Shown: positions 53,936 through 63,409, numbered from the stretch's first letter. The stretch: DNA of 64,000 bases from Mucilaginibacter sp. JRF (GCF_015223065.1 NZ_JADFBY010000004.1:186001-250000), one strand, 5' to 3'. Translations and numbers: made by a program. Notes: a model not told the origin generated them from the sequence alone.

Positions 53936-53969
53936 CAAAAATAACAGGAATAATACCCCCTTATGTCAA
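53936..53969 (-). promoter_or_regulatory. Putative promoter of hemA
   Basis: Minus strand: TATTTTTG (53936-53943), with TTG (53967-53969) 23 bp upstream, slightly long spacing. The start would be about 17 nt before the ATG at 53913. Confidence 0.4.
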
Positions 53970-54213
53970 CACTTTGTCAAACAGCCGTATTTAGAATGTA
54001 TATAAATAACACACATTCCTTGTTTACGGGGCTGCAAATAAACATTTTTCAACCCGCACACACAACATGGCAAAACAATATTTTGCGATTGATGCTTATC
54101 AGTTACCCTTGCTAACATGTACCTGTGAAATAGCGTTTAGGTTGCCTGAACTGCATTATAAATTTAATAACATTATTGATTGTTAGGCATTTATCGGCAT
54201 AAATAAAATCACT
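53970..54213. other. Intergenic gap before the DoxX-like gene
   Basis: I see no gene. The text is AT-rich with only small repeats such as CAAAACAATATTTTG near 54072; the gap separates divergent hemA and doxX-like genes. Confidence 0.5.
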
Positions 54214-54597
54214 ATGAAAAAAGCGGCGCTTATACTTATGATTATTGGTTACGCGTTGGCCGGCATTAACCACTTTATTAACCCGGCATCATACATAAAA
54301 ATAATACCGTCCTATCTGCCATTTCCCAAAACGTTGAACTTACTGGCAGGCATTTTCGAGGTATTATTTGCCATGCTTTTAATTCCGGTAAAAACAAGAA
54401 AGCCGGCGGCATTTGGTATTATACTAATGCTGGTCGCTTTTTTACCGGTGCACATCAGCATGATTGCGGATGCGCCGCTGCAATTGGGCAGCCTTACAGT
54501 TACGCCGCTGTTGGCCTGGGTACGGCTGGTTATATTACAACCCTTGCTGATAGCCTGGGCATGGTGGTGTGGTATGCCAACTATAAAACGCCAATAA
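54214..54597 (+). CDS. DoxX-like small membrane protein
   Basis: 127 residues and four membrane helices. ALAGINHFINPASYIKIIPSYLP and LNLLAGIFEVLFAMLLI, followed by TRKPAAFGIILMLVAFLPVHI, match DoxX-like proteins of Bacteroidota. Role unknown; the family is linked to oxidative stress and quinone metabolism in some cases. The hydrolase gene begins 50 bp after its stop. Confidence 0.83.
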   Translation: MKKAALILMIIGYALAGINHFINPASYIKIIPSYLPFPKTLNLLAGIFEVLFAMLLIPVKTRKPAAFGIILMLVAFLPVHISMIADAPLQLGSLTVTPLLAWVRLVILQPLLIAWAWWCGMPTIKRQ

Positions 54598-54646
54598 ACA
54601 AAACGTACAATTAGCCCGTTAATCCATTACAACTCCGTTATTACAG

Positions 54647-55480
54647 ATGATAGTACAGCAACAATTTGTTACCCCCGGCGCTAAAGGCCGCCCCATATCG
54701 CTTGATGTTACCGTTGATACCGAAACGCCCGATGCCCCGCTCGTGATATTCGCCCATGGCTTTAAGGGGTTTAAGGATTGGGGCACGCATAACCTGCTTG
54801 CCCGCTACTTTGCCGAACGGGGTTACCGGTTTTTAAAGTTCAACTTTTCGCACAACGGGGTTACTGCCGATGAGCCTACAGAGTTTACCGACCTGACCAG
54901 CTTTAGCGAGAACACATTTTCTATCGAACTGGATGATTTAAAATACGTGCTTGATTTTGCAGGCAGCGGCGCGGCTTTTAAACCCACTAATGAGGTGTAC
55001 CTGATAGGCCATAGCATGGGCGGCGGCATAAGCATTATACAAACAGCCGAGGATTCGCGGATCAAGAAGCTGATCAGCATGGCGGCGGTGGCTACCTTTC
55101 GTAACCTGTGGCCGCGCCAGGCCGAAAAGCAATGGAAGCTGGCCGGTGTAATGCACTTCCCTAACCAGCGCACCGGGCAGCAAATGCCGGTAAAATCGAC
55201 CCTGTTGGATGATCTGGATAAAAACCCTGAGCGATTGAATATTATAGTGAGGGCGACGGAGATAACCCAACCCTGGCTGATAATACACGGCGATGCCGAC
55301 TCGACCGTACCCCTATCGCACGCGGAGGAATTACATGCCGCCCAGCCCGATGCTGAGCTTTATGTTATTCAGGGTGGAGATCATACCATTGGCGGCAGGC
55401 ATCCGTATACCGAAAAACAATTGCCCGATATGCTGCGCGAGTTTTGCGACAGATGCATCACTTTTTTACAGAACGATTAA
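54647..55480 (+). CDS. Alpha/beta hydrolase, dienelactone-hydrolase-like
   Basis: 277 residues. LVIFAHGFKGFKDWGTH gives the oxyanion loop; LIGHSMGGGIS holds the nucleophile Ser; LIIHGDADSTVPLSHAEEL and GGDHTIGGRHPY give Asp and His. There is no signal peptide, so it is cytosolic. Substrate unknown. The MBL-fold gene follows after 45 bp, probably in one transcript. Confidence 0.9.
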   Translation: MIVQQQFVTPGAKGRPISLDVTVDTETPDAPLVIFAHGFKGFKDWGTHNLLARYFAERGYRFLKFNFSHNGVTADEPTEFTDLTSFSENTFSIELDDLKYVLDFAGSGAAFKPTNEVYLIGHSMGGGISIIQTAEDSRIKKLISMAAVATFRNLWPRQAEKQWKLAGVMHFPNQRTGQQMPVKSTLLDDLDKNPERLNIIVRATEITQPWLIIHGDADSTVPLSHAEELHAAQPDAELYVIQGGDHTIGGRHPYTEKQLPDMLREFCDRCITFLQND

Positions 55481-55525
55481 ACTACAAAGCCCCATATTAG
55501 CATTTGTATATTAACACACCACACT

Positions 55526-56518
55526 ATGGGCATACAACACGCTAAAAAACAGGGCAAAAAGTTTGTCAACCTGATTCCTACTGATGCCGCGGGAATGGGT
55601 AAAATGCCATCGATATTACGCGAATACCTCAGCAATAAGCAGGAGAATGTACCGCTGAAAAAGCTGGGGCCGTTTACTACCGATGCCGGTATTTACAATA
55701 CGCCACCCGCCAGCGGATTGCGCATTACCTGGATAGGCCACTCGAGCATTATTATTGAGATAGACGGCAAACGCCTGCTTACCGACCCGGTTTGGAGCCA
55801 GCGTGTATCCTTTTCGCAAAGCATAGGGCCTAAGCGTTTTTTTGACGCGCCCCTGCCATTGAACCAGCTGCCACATATTGATGCCGTGATCAGCTCGCAC
55901 GATCATTATGATCACCTGGATGAGCATACAATTAAATATCTGGCAACCAAGAACATTCCGTTTATATGCTCGTTGGGTGTTGGCCAGTACCTGCGCAAAT
56001 GGGGTGTTAAAACCTATACCGAACTGGATTGGGGCGATAGCATAACCCTTGATAACCTGAAGATAACCGCTACCCCGGCCAGGCATTTTTCGGGCAGGAG
56101 TTTGTTTAATCGTGATGAAACGCTGTGGTCATCATTCGTAATAAAAGGGCCGGAACATAATATATTTTTTGGTGCCGATTCGGGGCCCTCACCAAGCTTT
56201 AAGGATATTGGAGATGAGTTTGGTCCGTTTGATTTGACCATGCTTGAGGTTGGCGCCTACGGCAAATACTGGCCCGATATACACATGGGGCCTGACCATG
56301 CGTCAGATGCCCACCTCGCCCTGAAAGGCAAAGTAATGATGCCCATACATTGGGGAACCTTTAATTTAGCACCACATGCCTGGCATGAACCAGCCGAAAG
56401 GTTACTTGACTACGCCGAGCAAAAGAACATTAAACTGTTTATGCCTGTACCCGGCACGCCTACCGATATGGAGGGCGAGCTATTATCAAACTGGTGGACA
56501 CCCTACATGAGCCTATAA
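55526..56518 (+). CDS. NAPE-PLD-like metallo-beta-lactamase-fold hydrolase
   Basis: 330 residues. TWIGHSSIIIEIDGKRLLTD (68-87) followed by PVWSQR and IGPKRFFDAPLPLNQLPHIDA matches N-acyl-phosphatidylethanolamine phospholipase D very closely, with the metal motif SSHDHYDHLD (HxHxDH, about 118-127). Further ligands lie in ATPARHFSGR, FFGADSGPS and MPIHWGTFNL. The family hydrolyses NAPE to N-acylethanolamine in animals; the bacterial substrate is not known. No signal peptide is seen. A terminator follows for the opposite strand. Confidence 0.88.
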   Translation: MGIQHAKKQGKKFVNLIPTDAAGMGKMPSILREYLSNKQENVPLKKLGPFTTDAGIYNTPPASGLRITWIGHSSIIIEIDGKRLLTDPVWSQRVSFSQSIGPKRFFDAPLPLNQLPHIDAVISSHDHYDHLDEHTIKYLATKNIPFICSLGVGQYLRKWGVKTYTELDWGDSITLDNLKITATPARHFSGRSLFNRDETLWSSFVIKGPEHNIFFGADSGPSPSFKDIGDEFGPFDLTMLEVGAYGKYWPDIHMGPDHASDAHLALKGKVMMPIHWGTFNLAPHAWHEPAERLLDYAEQKNIKLFMPVPGTPTDMEGELLSNWWTPYMSL

Positions 56519-56523
56519 AAAAA

Positions 56524-56548
56524 CAGCGGCCGGGTTATCCGGCCGCTG
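56524..56548 (-). terminator. Terminator of the TPR gene
   Basis: Perfect 10-bp stem CAGCGGCCGG / CCGGCCGCTG with loop GTTAT. On the minus strand it is followed by TTTTTTT. On the plus strand the following bases are A, so it mainly serves the minus-strand gene. Confidence 0.85.
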
Positions 56549-56575
56549 AAAAAAAAAATTAAAATAATCTAAAAA

Positions 56576-57979
56576 CTATCTTGTATACCTGCTGATGATA
56601 TCAATGATCACCTTGTTTTTTTGCAGCTGCGGCAAATAATCAAACAGGATATAATGTTTTTCAGGATCGGTTGACAAGGCCATCTCTAACTGATTTAACG
56701 CCTCGTTATAGTCACCTTTGGCAAACAGGTAAGCCACCATGCGGTAGTAAAGTTCTGCCGCGTCGGGGTTATTCTTGATGGCCTGGGTCATTACCTCAAT
56801 TGCTTCACCCAGTTTTTCCTGCTCGTACAGTATCGACGAATAATCAAGCCATGCATCCACATCCACCGGGTTCAACTCCACCACTTTTTCGTAGGCTTTT
56901 TCAGCTTCCTCAATATGCCCCAACTTATACTCGGCATCGGCAATGGCAAACCAGTAATCGGCGTTTGAAAGGTCAAGATCCAGCGCTTTTTTGTAGAAGT
57001 GCAGGGCCTCAAAATAACGCTCCTCAAAATCGAGCGTTACCCCAATGCCAAACCAGGCATCGGCAAGCTTAGGGTCCATTTTAACCGATTTTTTGTAGAA
57101 AGCACGGGCATCGTCCATCTGCTCCAGCTTTTCGTAGCACTCGCCAATGGCACAATAAGTATCGGCATTAGGCTGCTCGTACTCAAAAGTCTGGCGGTAT
57201 ACCTCAATAGCCTCGGCATACTTTTCGAGGTTAACCAGCGCGTTGCCTTTGTTAAAATAGGCTGATGCAAAGCTATCCTTGATCAGTATGGCATAATCAT
57301 ACGCGTCGATAGCCTTTTCAAACAAACCCAGTTTGGTAAAGGCGTTGCCGAGGTTATACCATGCGGCGTAGCTGTACGGCTCGTTATCAATATATTGCTG
57401 ATAAAACTGCACGCTTTCGGCCTGGTTGTCGAGCACGTCATAGCAAAATGCCAGTTCGTACAAGGCATCCTGGTTTTCCATATTCTGCTCAAGGCAGCGT
57501 TTCAGGTAAGTTACGGCCTGTTCATAATCGCCCATGTTTTGATGAACGTAGGCCATGTGCAGCAATACCTCGTCGGTATCGTCGGCCAGTTCAAGGGCTT
57601 TTTCATAATTTTCGAGGGCTTCGGTGTAGCGCTCCATGCTTTCGTACAAATTACCGCGGATGATGTAGATATCCGGGTCAGACGCTTCGAGCATGGCGGC
57701 TTTTTCAAGGGCTTCAAAAGCATCACTCGCACGGTTTGTAACCATTAACAGTTGTGCCTGCTTTATTAAAAATACAGCGGCAAACGGATGCTGGTTACGG
57801 GCATACTCCACTACCTGTAATGCTTTCGGCGGATCGTTCTTCTCGATGTAGTAGTCGATAATGTTCTCAAACGCCTGGGCATCAAAAAAGTACTGGTCGT
57901 GGTTACGAATCATCTCTTCGTAACGTTCTACCGAGAACTTGGGATCCTCAGTAAAACCAAATTCAAATTCTTCTTCCAT
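56576..57979 (-). CDS. Tetratricopeptide-repeat protein
   Basis: 467 residues. About ten or more TPR units run through the chain (YIIRGNLYESMERYTEALENYEKAL, YELAFCYDVLDNQAESVQFYQ, ADAWFGIGVTLDFEERYFEALHFYKKAL and others). No signal peptide, so it is cytosolic. Such proteins act as scaffolds; no partner can be read. Single gene. Confidence 0.92.
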   Translation of the reverse strand: MEEEFEFGFTEDPKFSVERYEEMIRNHDQYFFDAQAFENIIDYYIEKNDPPKALQVVEYARNQHPFAAVFLIKQAQLLMVTNRASDAFEALEKAAMLEASDPDIYIIRGNLYESMERYTEALENYEKALELADDTDEVLLHMAYVHQNMGDYEQAVTYLKRCLEQNMENQDALYELAFCYDVLDNQAESVQFYQQYIDNEPYSYAAWYNLGNAFTKLGLFEKAIDAYDYAILIKDSFASAYFNKGNALVNLEKYAEAIEVYRQTFEYEQPNADTYCAIGECYEKLEQMDDARAFYKKSVKMDPKLADAWFGIGVTLDFEERYFEALHFYKKALDLDLSNADYWFAIADAEYKLGHIEEAEKAYEKVVELNPVDVDAWLDYSSILYEQEKLGEAIEVMTQAIKNNPDAAELYYRMVAYLFAKGDYNEALNQLEMALSTDPEKHYILFDYLPQLQKNKVIIDIISRYTR

Positions 57980-58396
57980 TCACTAATTTGTTTGCAGAAC
58001 ATCTCGCTTACAAAGCAATCTTTATTGCTTTAAGGCTTATTTGCGTTCAATTTAATAACTAAAATTATCGCCGGGATAATTTAGTTTTCCACATCCGAAC
58101 ATTAGCTAACACCTTTCGGTTGTAACTATCTGATAATAAACAAATATCAATGGGTACGAATGCGAAGATGGGCTGCTGAACGAAATCGGATTAAAAAATT
58201 ACCTTTGATAAAGGTACAACATAATACGCAACCTTAGTGTTATTACGTTGACGATTTACATATTAACGACAAAAACTATACGTTTAGTACAAGCACACGC
58301 GGTATGATGCATCTGATAAATAACTCATATCGGTATAAACAACATTCAATAAATAAACATTATACATCATATAAATTATAAAACAATCATTTATTC
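57980..58396. other. AT-rich gap with no visible gene
   Basis: About 417 bp between divergent TPR and S8 peptidase genes. I see no ORF, RNA gene or strong hairpin; runs of TATAA-like text near the S8 ATG give no clear TAnnTTTG box. Confidence 0.55.
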
Positions 58397-60049
58397 ATGC
58401 TTAATATAAAACGAACGATTGCTGCGCCGCTTTTGGCCGGCGCTTTATTGCTTAACCTTGGCGCATCCGCGCAAACCCCCGATAGTACAGCCGCCCCGGC
58501 TGTCGAATTACCCAAAAACTGGCATCTGCTCGATCTGAAAACCGATGGCTATTTCGGCATCAGCCTTACCCCGGCTTACGAGCTGGTAAAAGGCAAAAAA
58601 AGCAAAACCGTAGTGGTAGCCACCATTGATAGCGGTATTGATACCGCCCAAAAAGACCTTGCACCCGTACTTTGGACTAACCCCAAAGAAAAAGCCCGCA
58701 ACGGTAAAGACGATGATAAGAATGGTTATATTGACGATATACACGGCTGGAACTTTTTAGGTGGCCCGGGCGGCAAAGCCGACTATACCGAAACTACCGA
58801 GGAAGTACGCGAATACAACAGACTAAAGGGTAAATATGGCAGCCTTACCGAGGCCACAGCTACCGACAAAAAGGAATTTGCTTACTGGCAAAAGGTAAAA
58901 TCAACTCATGATACTACTGTGGCTAAGGCCCAAACAGAAACCCAGCAGCTATCGCCCGTATTGAATGTGCTGATGGCTACCAGCGGGTATGTTAAGCGTG
59001 AATTGAAGCTGAACTCCGAAGGGTCATTTAAAAAAGCTGACCTGGATAAGATCACCTCGGCTAATGATACCGTGATGCAGAGCAAGGCCATCTGGCAATC
59101 AATATTTACCCAGCAGGGTGGCGATAATGATGCCGCCGGTGTTATAAAAGAGCTTAGCGAATACCTTACCAAGCTTAACAATGATGTTAATCCCGATCTA
59201 ACATCGCGCCAGCGCATTGTGGGCGATAACCCTGATGTTTGGGATACCAAGCCTTATGGCAGCAACATACTTAAATTTCCTGATGCATCGCACGGTACAG
59301 GTGTTGCCGGTTTAATTGGCGCGGTACGCAACAATGGCTATGGTATTGATGGCGTTGCCGATAACGTGCGCATTATGGCCATCAAAGCTGTACCTAACGG
59401 CGATGAGTACGATAAGGATATTGCCAAAGCCATACGTTACGCGGTGGACAATGGCGCCAAAATTGTGAACATGAGCTTTGGTAAAAAGCTATCGCCACAT
59501 AAAAAATGGGTTGACGAGGCCTTTAAATACGCGGCATCAAAAGATGTATTATTGGTACAGGCCGCAGGTAATGATAACCAGGATGTTGATGCCAAGCCAC
59601 AATTTCCGAATGATACTTTTGAGGATGGCTCGGTTACCGATATGGATAACGTGATAGTAGTAGGTGCATCGGCCGCTAAGAATGACCAGGAACTGGCCGG
59701 ATCATTCAGCAACTATGGTAAAAAGAACGTGGATGTTTTCGCGCCGGGTGTAAAGGTAACTTCGGTTGATAAGGATGCCGAGTTTAACACTGCCGATGGT
59801 ACCAGCTTTGCTTCGCCAATTACAGCAGGCGTTGCGGCATTGGTGTTAGAGTATTATCCTAAGCTGAGCGCAAAACAATTGAAACAGGTTATCCTGCAAT
59901 CGGCAACGCCGCTTAACGGCACCATGGTGCTAAAACCGGGCAGCAAAACCGACAAGGTTGACTTTACCACCCTATCAAAAACAGGCGGCATTGTCAACGC
60001 CCAAAAAGCGTTAGAAATAGCTGCTACCTTGAAAGGCGAAAGGAAATAA
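58397..60049 (+). CDS. Secreted S8-family serine protease
   Basis: 550 residues. Signal peptide (about 1-25, ending ASAQ). The catalytic triad is D78 (VVVATIDSGID), H299 (DASHGTGVAG) and S470 (DGTSFASPITAG). Between Asp and His lie about 220 residues, far more than the usual 30-60. This insert holds a Ca-binding-like DDDKNGYIDD and a helical Lys/Glu-rich part (about 130-250). It is probably secreted to the periplasm or beyond. A perfect hairpin terminator follows. Confidence 0.92.
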   Translation: MLNIKRTIAAPLLAGALLLNLGASAQTPDSTAAPAVELPKNWHLLDLKTDGYFGISLTPAYELVKGKKSKTVVVATIDSGIDTAQKDLAPVLWTNPKEKARNGKDDDKNGYIDDIHGWNFLGGPGGKADYTETTEEVREYNRLKGKYGSLTEATATDKKEFAYWQKVKSTHDTTVAKAQTETQQLSPVLNVLMATSGYVKRELKLNSEGSFKKADLDKITSANDTVMQSKAIWQSIFTQQGGDNDAAGVIKELSEYLTKLNNDVNPDLTSRQRIVGDNPDVWDTKPYGSNILKFPDASHGTGVAGLIGAVRNNGYGIDGVADNVRIMAIKAVPNGDEYDKDIAKAIRYAVDNGAKIVNMSFGKKLSPHKKWVDEAFKYAASKDVLLVQAAGNDNQDVDAKPQFPNDTFEDGSVTDMDNVIVVGASAAKNDQELAGSFSNYGKKNVDVFAPGVKVTSVDKDAEFNTADGTSFASPITAGVAALVLEYYPKLSAKQLKQVILQSATPLNGTMVLKPGSKTDKVDFTTLSKTGGIVNAQKALEIAATLKGERK

Positions 60050-60066
60050 TTGGGCATTGGTCATTG

Positions 60067-60122
60067 TGTTCATTAGTCATTGAATAAAATACTAATGACA
60101 ATTGCCTAATGACTAATGAACA
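60067..60122. repeat. Inverted repeat of TGTTCATTAGTCATT
   Basis: TGTTCATTAGTCATT (60067-60081) and AATGACTAATGAACA (60108-60122) are exact reverse complements of 15 bp. The flanks (TCATTG, CTAATGAC) continue the same word. This is the same kind of low-complexity palindrome as at 25135 and 46955. Confidence 0.75.
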
Positions 60123-60130
60123 TTGCAAAT

Positions 60131-60174
60131 AAAAAAGGGAAGGCCTGGTAATTTTCGCAGGCCTTCCCTTTTTT
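60131..60174. terminator. Bidirectional terminator between S8 protease and DUF4153 genes
   Basis: Perfect 17-bp stem AAAAAAGGGAAGGCCTG / CAGGCCTTCCCTTTTTT with a 10-nt loop, T-rich on both sides. It touches the stop codon of the minus-strand gene. Confidence 0.93.
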
Positions 60175-62053
60175 ATTTATGTTTTATGAGGTAGGTGCCG
60201 CCCATGTTGGCTCGGGTTAGTTTTTTATCCTCATAGCCGTAGCTTAAATTACTTAGCACAAGCTTTACTTCAAAACTTTTTGACTGACCTGTAATGGTCA
60301 ATAACGATGCACGAACCTCAACGGGCTCAAAATTGGTATAAATTCCGGTATCGTCTTTTTTGGGATATTTAGCATTTAAAGGCTGGATAATATCGTTCGA
60401 ATCAAACGTGATCAGTTCATTGTTTACCCATATTGAATGTTTGTAGTTTCTATCTTCATTTTGTTTAATTGTTAAACCAGCTCCTTTTGATACATTAAAG
60501 ATGGTATCAGCATCAGTATTCAGATCAACCATATAATCATAACCTTCTAAAGGCAGTATTTTATCTTTATTGATAAAATTATAGTTCACCGTGGGCTCAC
60601 TGAAATCTATCCCATCACCACCATAGCCGCTGAATTTGTTAAGCTTTAATTGCTTTTTTACCCAGGTTAATTTATTACCTCTTAATTCATATCTATCCAC
60701 CACAAAACCTTTATTCCATTTGCTTTTTTGCTTGCCTAATGAATCGCTTACCGCTTGCAGGTCTGCTTTAAAGTATGGTTGTAAAGAAGTAAGATCGTGG
60801 TGATTTACCAGATAATCTAAAACAGCGGCGGCGCGGTTACCATCCTTTTTGCTGATTTTTTTTACGGGGATAAATTTGCCATCGCGATAGCTGTTATTGC
60901 GTTTCATGATGTTGACCAATATGGTGCGCTGCGAATATTCTGATACCGAGTAAGCGCCTTGCGGGCCGTATATGGATAGCAGGGTAAGTATGCTCAGGCT
61001 TATGGGTATCAGCTTTATATTTTGCTTTTTAAACAGCAAAAAGTATATGGTGATAAACAACAACCAGCAAGCCAAGGCCATTAAAAAGTATCTGAACTCG
61101 GTAATGCCATACTTAAACACCCTTGCGCCAATAGCCACGAATAGCAGCGCCAGCAATGGCAGCATTAAAAAATAAAAGCTGCGGGTATAGGTTTTCAACC
61201 ATTTGTTTTCGGCCTGCTCGCGTACGGGATAAACCAGCAATAACGACAGGATGCCGAATACCGAATAACCCATAATGAGATAGCCTACATTGCCTTTGGG
61301 TAGATTCCATTCGGTCAGTATCTTGATCTCATAAGCCAACAGGATGGCTACATAGATAGTCGCCAGCGGTATAAGTACGTATTGGGTAAATACCTTTAAG
61401 CCTTTGGGGTAAGTTTCATCCTGATCCAACTCCTCGTAATTTGCCGGAACACCCGATAAAAAGAAAATGGTACCGAACATGAAAACTATCCACGTCCACA
61501 AAATGCGGTAGGTATCCCACTCAAACTTAAAACCGAACAGATAGTTTACCGCCCCAATGGCTGCCGATATACCCAACCCCAGTACCACACAATACAATGC
61601 CGAAGTTAAAAACCGCAAAAACAGCGTTTTATTGAACTGCCAAAAGCCCTGAATATGCCCCTTAGCGGTAAAAGCCGCATAAGCCACCATCAGTTGAAAG
61701 GCCAGGCTCAGTAAAAAGAAACGATGATAATCGGCCTCGCGCTCCATCGGGTTTATCAAAAACAATATGCCTATGGCTACTGCCGATGCTATCAGGCTTA
61801 ACAGGAGCTTTCGGCCTTTGGGCAATGCTTTAGCCTCGGCATATAAAGTTGCTGACAATGTAAGCAACAGCCCAAGGTTGCCCATCATGGTGAGGCGCAG
61901 GCACCAGCTTTCGGCATTGCGGGCAATGCTGCTCAGCTCAATATTTACCGTGGTAGCTATAGTTGCCGTGAGCGCGAAAAGCAATTCGAACGGAAAACGC
62001 CTTATGGTTTTGGCCGCGCTTGTCGCCAGGTTTTTAACCGATGGAAATTTCAT
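60173..62053 (-). CDS. DUF4153 membrane protein
   Basis: 626 residues. The N-terminal half has about ten membrane helices (GNLGLLLTLSATLYAEAKALPKG, FFLSGVPANYEEL, LIMGYSVFGILSLLLVYPVREQ), typical of DUF4153. The C-terminal 250 residues are soluble, with repeats of N-K-D-like text (NSYRDGKFIPVKKISKKDGN and NWVKKQLKLNKF-like stretches). Function unknown. Transcribed toward the S8 gene. Confidence 0.83.
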   Translation of the reverse strand: MKFPSVKNLATSAAKTIRRFPFELLFALTATIATTVNIELSSIARNAESWCLRLTMMGNLGLLLTLSATLYAEAKALPKGRKLLLSLIASAVAIGILFLINPMEREADYHRFFLLSLAFQLMVAYAAFTAKGHIQGFWQFNKTLFLRFLTSALYCVVLGLGISAAIGAVNYLFGFKFEWDTYRILWTWIVFMFGTIFFLSGVPANYEELDQDETYPKGLKVFTQYVLIPLATIYVAILLAYEIKILTEWNLPKGNVGYLIMGYSVFGILSLLLVYPVREQAENKWLKTYTRSFYFLMLPLLALLFVAIGARVFKYGITEFRYFLMALACWLLFITIYFLLFKKQNIKLIPISLSILTLLSIYGPQGAYSVSEYSQRTILVNIMKRNNSYRDGKFIPVKKISKKDGNRAAAVLDYLVNHHDLTSLQPYFKADLQAVSDSLGKQKSKWNKGFVVDRYELRGNKLTWVKKQLKLNKFSGYGGDGIDFSEPTVNYNFINKDKILPLEGYDYMVDLNTDADTIFNVSKGAGLTIKQNEDRNYKHSIWVNNELITFDSNDIIQPLNAKYPKKDDTGIYTNFEPVEVRASLLTITGQSKSFEVKLVLSNLSYGYEDKKLTRANMGGTYLIKHK

Positions 62054-62150
62054 AGTGATAAGTTTATTAAGGGCTAATGTAGCAATTTGTTTATATACCC
62101 AAATAAATCACCCCCTAAACAGATAACTGCAAAAACCGCCAACCCAAAAC

Positions 62151-62175
62151 TGACCACTGACCACTAACCACTAAC
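62151..62175. repeat. Short tandem repeat of CTGACCA/CTAACCA
   Basis: TGACCACTGACCACTAACCA then CTAAC is four copies of a 7-bp unit with base changes. No facing arm is seen nearby, so it may be half of a palindrome of the type at 46955. Confidence 0.6.
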
Positions 62176-62225
62176 AAACTATATTGTAACATCGCTGTAA
62201 AATAAATAAGCATGTGCCCTACACG

Positions 62226-62255
62226 TTGCATTTCAAACATTATCGATTATATTTG
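62226..62255 (+). promoter_or_regulatory. Promoter of pdhB
   Basis: TTG (62226-62228), 19 bp, TATATTTG (62248-62255), a full Bacteroidetes consensus. The expected start is about 24 nt before the ATG at 62286. Confidence 0.7.
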
Positions 62256-62285
62256 CGTCCGTAAAAAATCATTTTTCAAAGTACA

Positions 62286-63269
62286 ATGAGAGAAATACAA
62301 TTCAGAGAAGCGCTTCGCGAGGCAATGCAGGAAGAAATGCGCAATGACGATACAATATACCTGATGGGCGAAGAAGTTGCCGAATATAACGGTGCCTACA
62401 AAGTAAGTCAGGGTATGCTTGATGAATTTAGCGCTAAACGCGTTATTGATACGCCTATCTCTGAATTAGGTTTTGCGGGTATCGGTATCGGTTCGGCCAT
62501 GAATGGCTTAAAACCTATCGTTGAGTTCATGACCTTCAACTTCTCGCTTGTAGCTATTGACCAGGTTATAAACGCGGCAGCAAAAATGATGAGCATGAGC
62601 GGTGGCCAGTTCTCTGTGCCTATCGTTTTCCGTGGCCCTACAGGTAACGCGGGTATGCTTAGCTCACAGCACAGCCAGTGTTTTGAAAACTGGTATGCTA
62701 ACTGCCCGGGCTTAAAAGTGGTTGTTCCATCAAACCCTTACGATGCTAAAGGTTTATTGAAATCAGCTATCCTTGATCCTGATCCGGTTATCTTCATGGA
62801 GTCAGAGTTAATGTATGGCGATAAAGGCGAAGTGCCTGAAGAAACCTACTACATTGAAATAGGTAAAGCCAAAGTAGTTAAAGAAGGTACTGATGTTACC
62901 CTGGTTGGTTTCGGTAAAATAATGAAAGTGGTTAACGCCGCTGCCGAAGAACTGGCTAAAGAAGGCATCAACGCTGAGGTCATTGACCTGCGCACTGTTC
63001 GCCCTATTGATTATGCTACAGTAATTGAATCGGTTAAAAAAACTAACCGTTTGGTAATTGTTGAAGAAAGCTGGCCATTAGGTTCAATTGCTACCGAGGT
63101 TGCTTTCAAAGTACAAAAAGACGCGTTTGATTACTTAGACGCTCCAATTCAACGCATCATGGGTGGCGACGTTCCGCTTCCATATGCCCCTACTCTGATA
63201 CAAGAGTACCTGCCAAATGCCGACAGAGTGGTTAAGGCGGTTAAACAGGTAATGTACGTTACCAAATAA
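62286..63269 (+). CDS. pdhB: Pyruvate dehydrogenase E1 component, beta subunit
   Basis: 327 residues. REALREAMQEEMRNDDTIYLMGEEVAEYNGAYKVSQGM, FAGIGIGSAMNGLKPIVEFMTFNF and GRGxTGNAG-like FRGPTGNAGMLSSQHSQ are typical E1-beta motifs. With E1-alpha it decarboxylates pyruvate using thiamine diphosphate. The alpha subunit and E2/E3 genes are not in the window. It has a good promoter and is followed by a hairpin. Confidence 0.96.
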   Translation: MREIQFREALREAMQEEMRNDDTIYLMGEEVAEYNGAYKVSQGMLDEFSAKRVIDTPISELGFAGIGIGSAMNGLKPIVEFMTFNFSLVAIDQVINAAAKMMSMSGGQFSVPIVFRGPTGNAGMLSSQHSQCFENWYANCPGLKVVVPSNPYDAKGLLKSAILDPDPVIFMESELMYGDKGEVPEETYYIEIGKAKVVKEGTDVTLVGFGKIMKVVNAAAEELAKEGINAEVIDLRTVRPIDYATVIESVKKTNRLVIVEESWPLGSIATEVAFKVQKDAFDYLDAPIQRIMGGDVPLPYAPTLIQEYLPNADRVVKAVKQVMYVTK

Positions 63270-63297
63270 GCCCTCAAACCAAACTAAATACAATTTT

Positions 63298-63331
63298 AAA
63301 GCCTGCTTTATTTTTAAAGCGGGCTTTTTTG
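63298..63331 (+). terminator. Terminator after pdhB
   Basis: AAAGCCTGCTTTA / TAAAGCGGGCTTT (one mismatch) with a short T-rich loop, followed by TTT. Confidence 0.85.
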
Positions 63332-63409
63332 TGGGCGATGGATTTTTAACCCGACCGTAATCTGAATGCCATAAACGCCTGCGATGCCTGTAAAAAAGCA
63401 TCATGGTTT

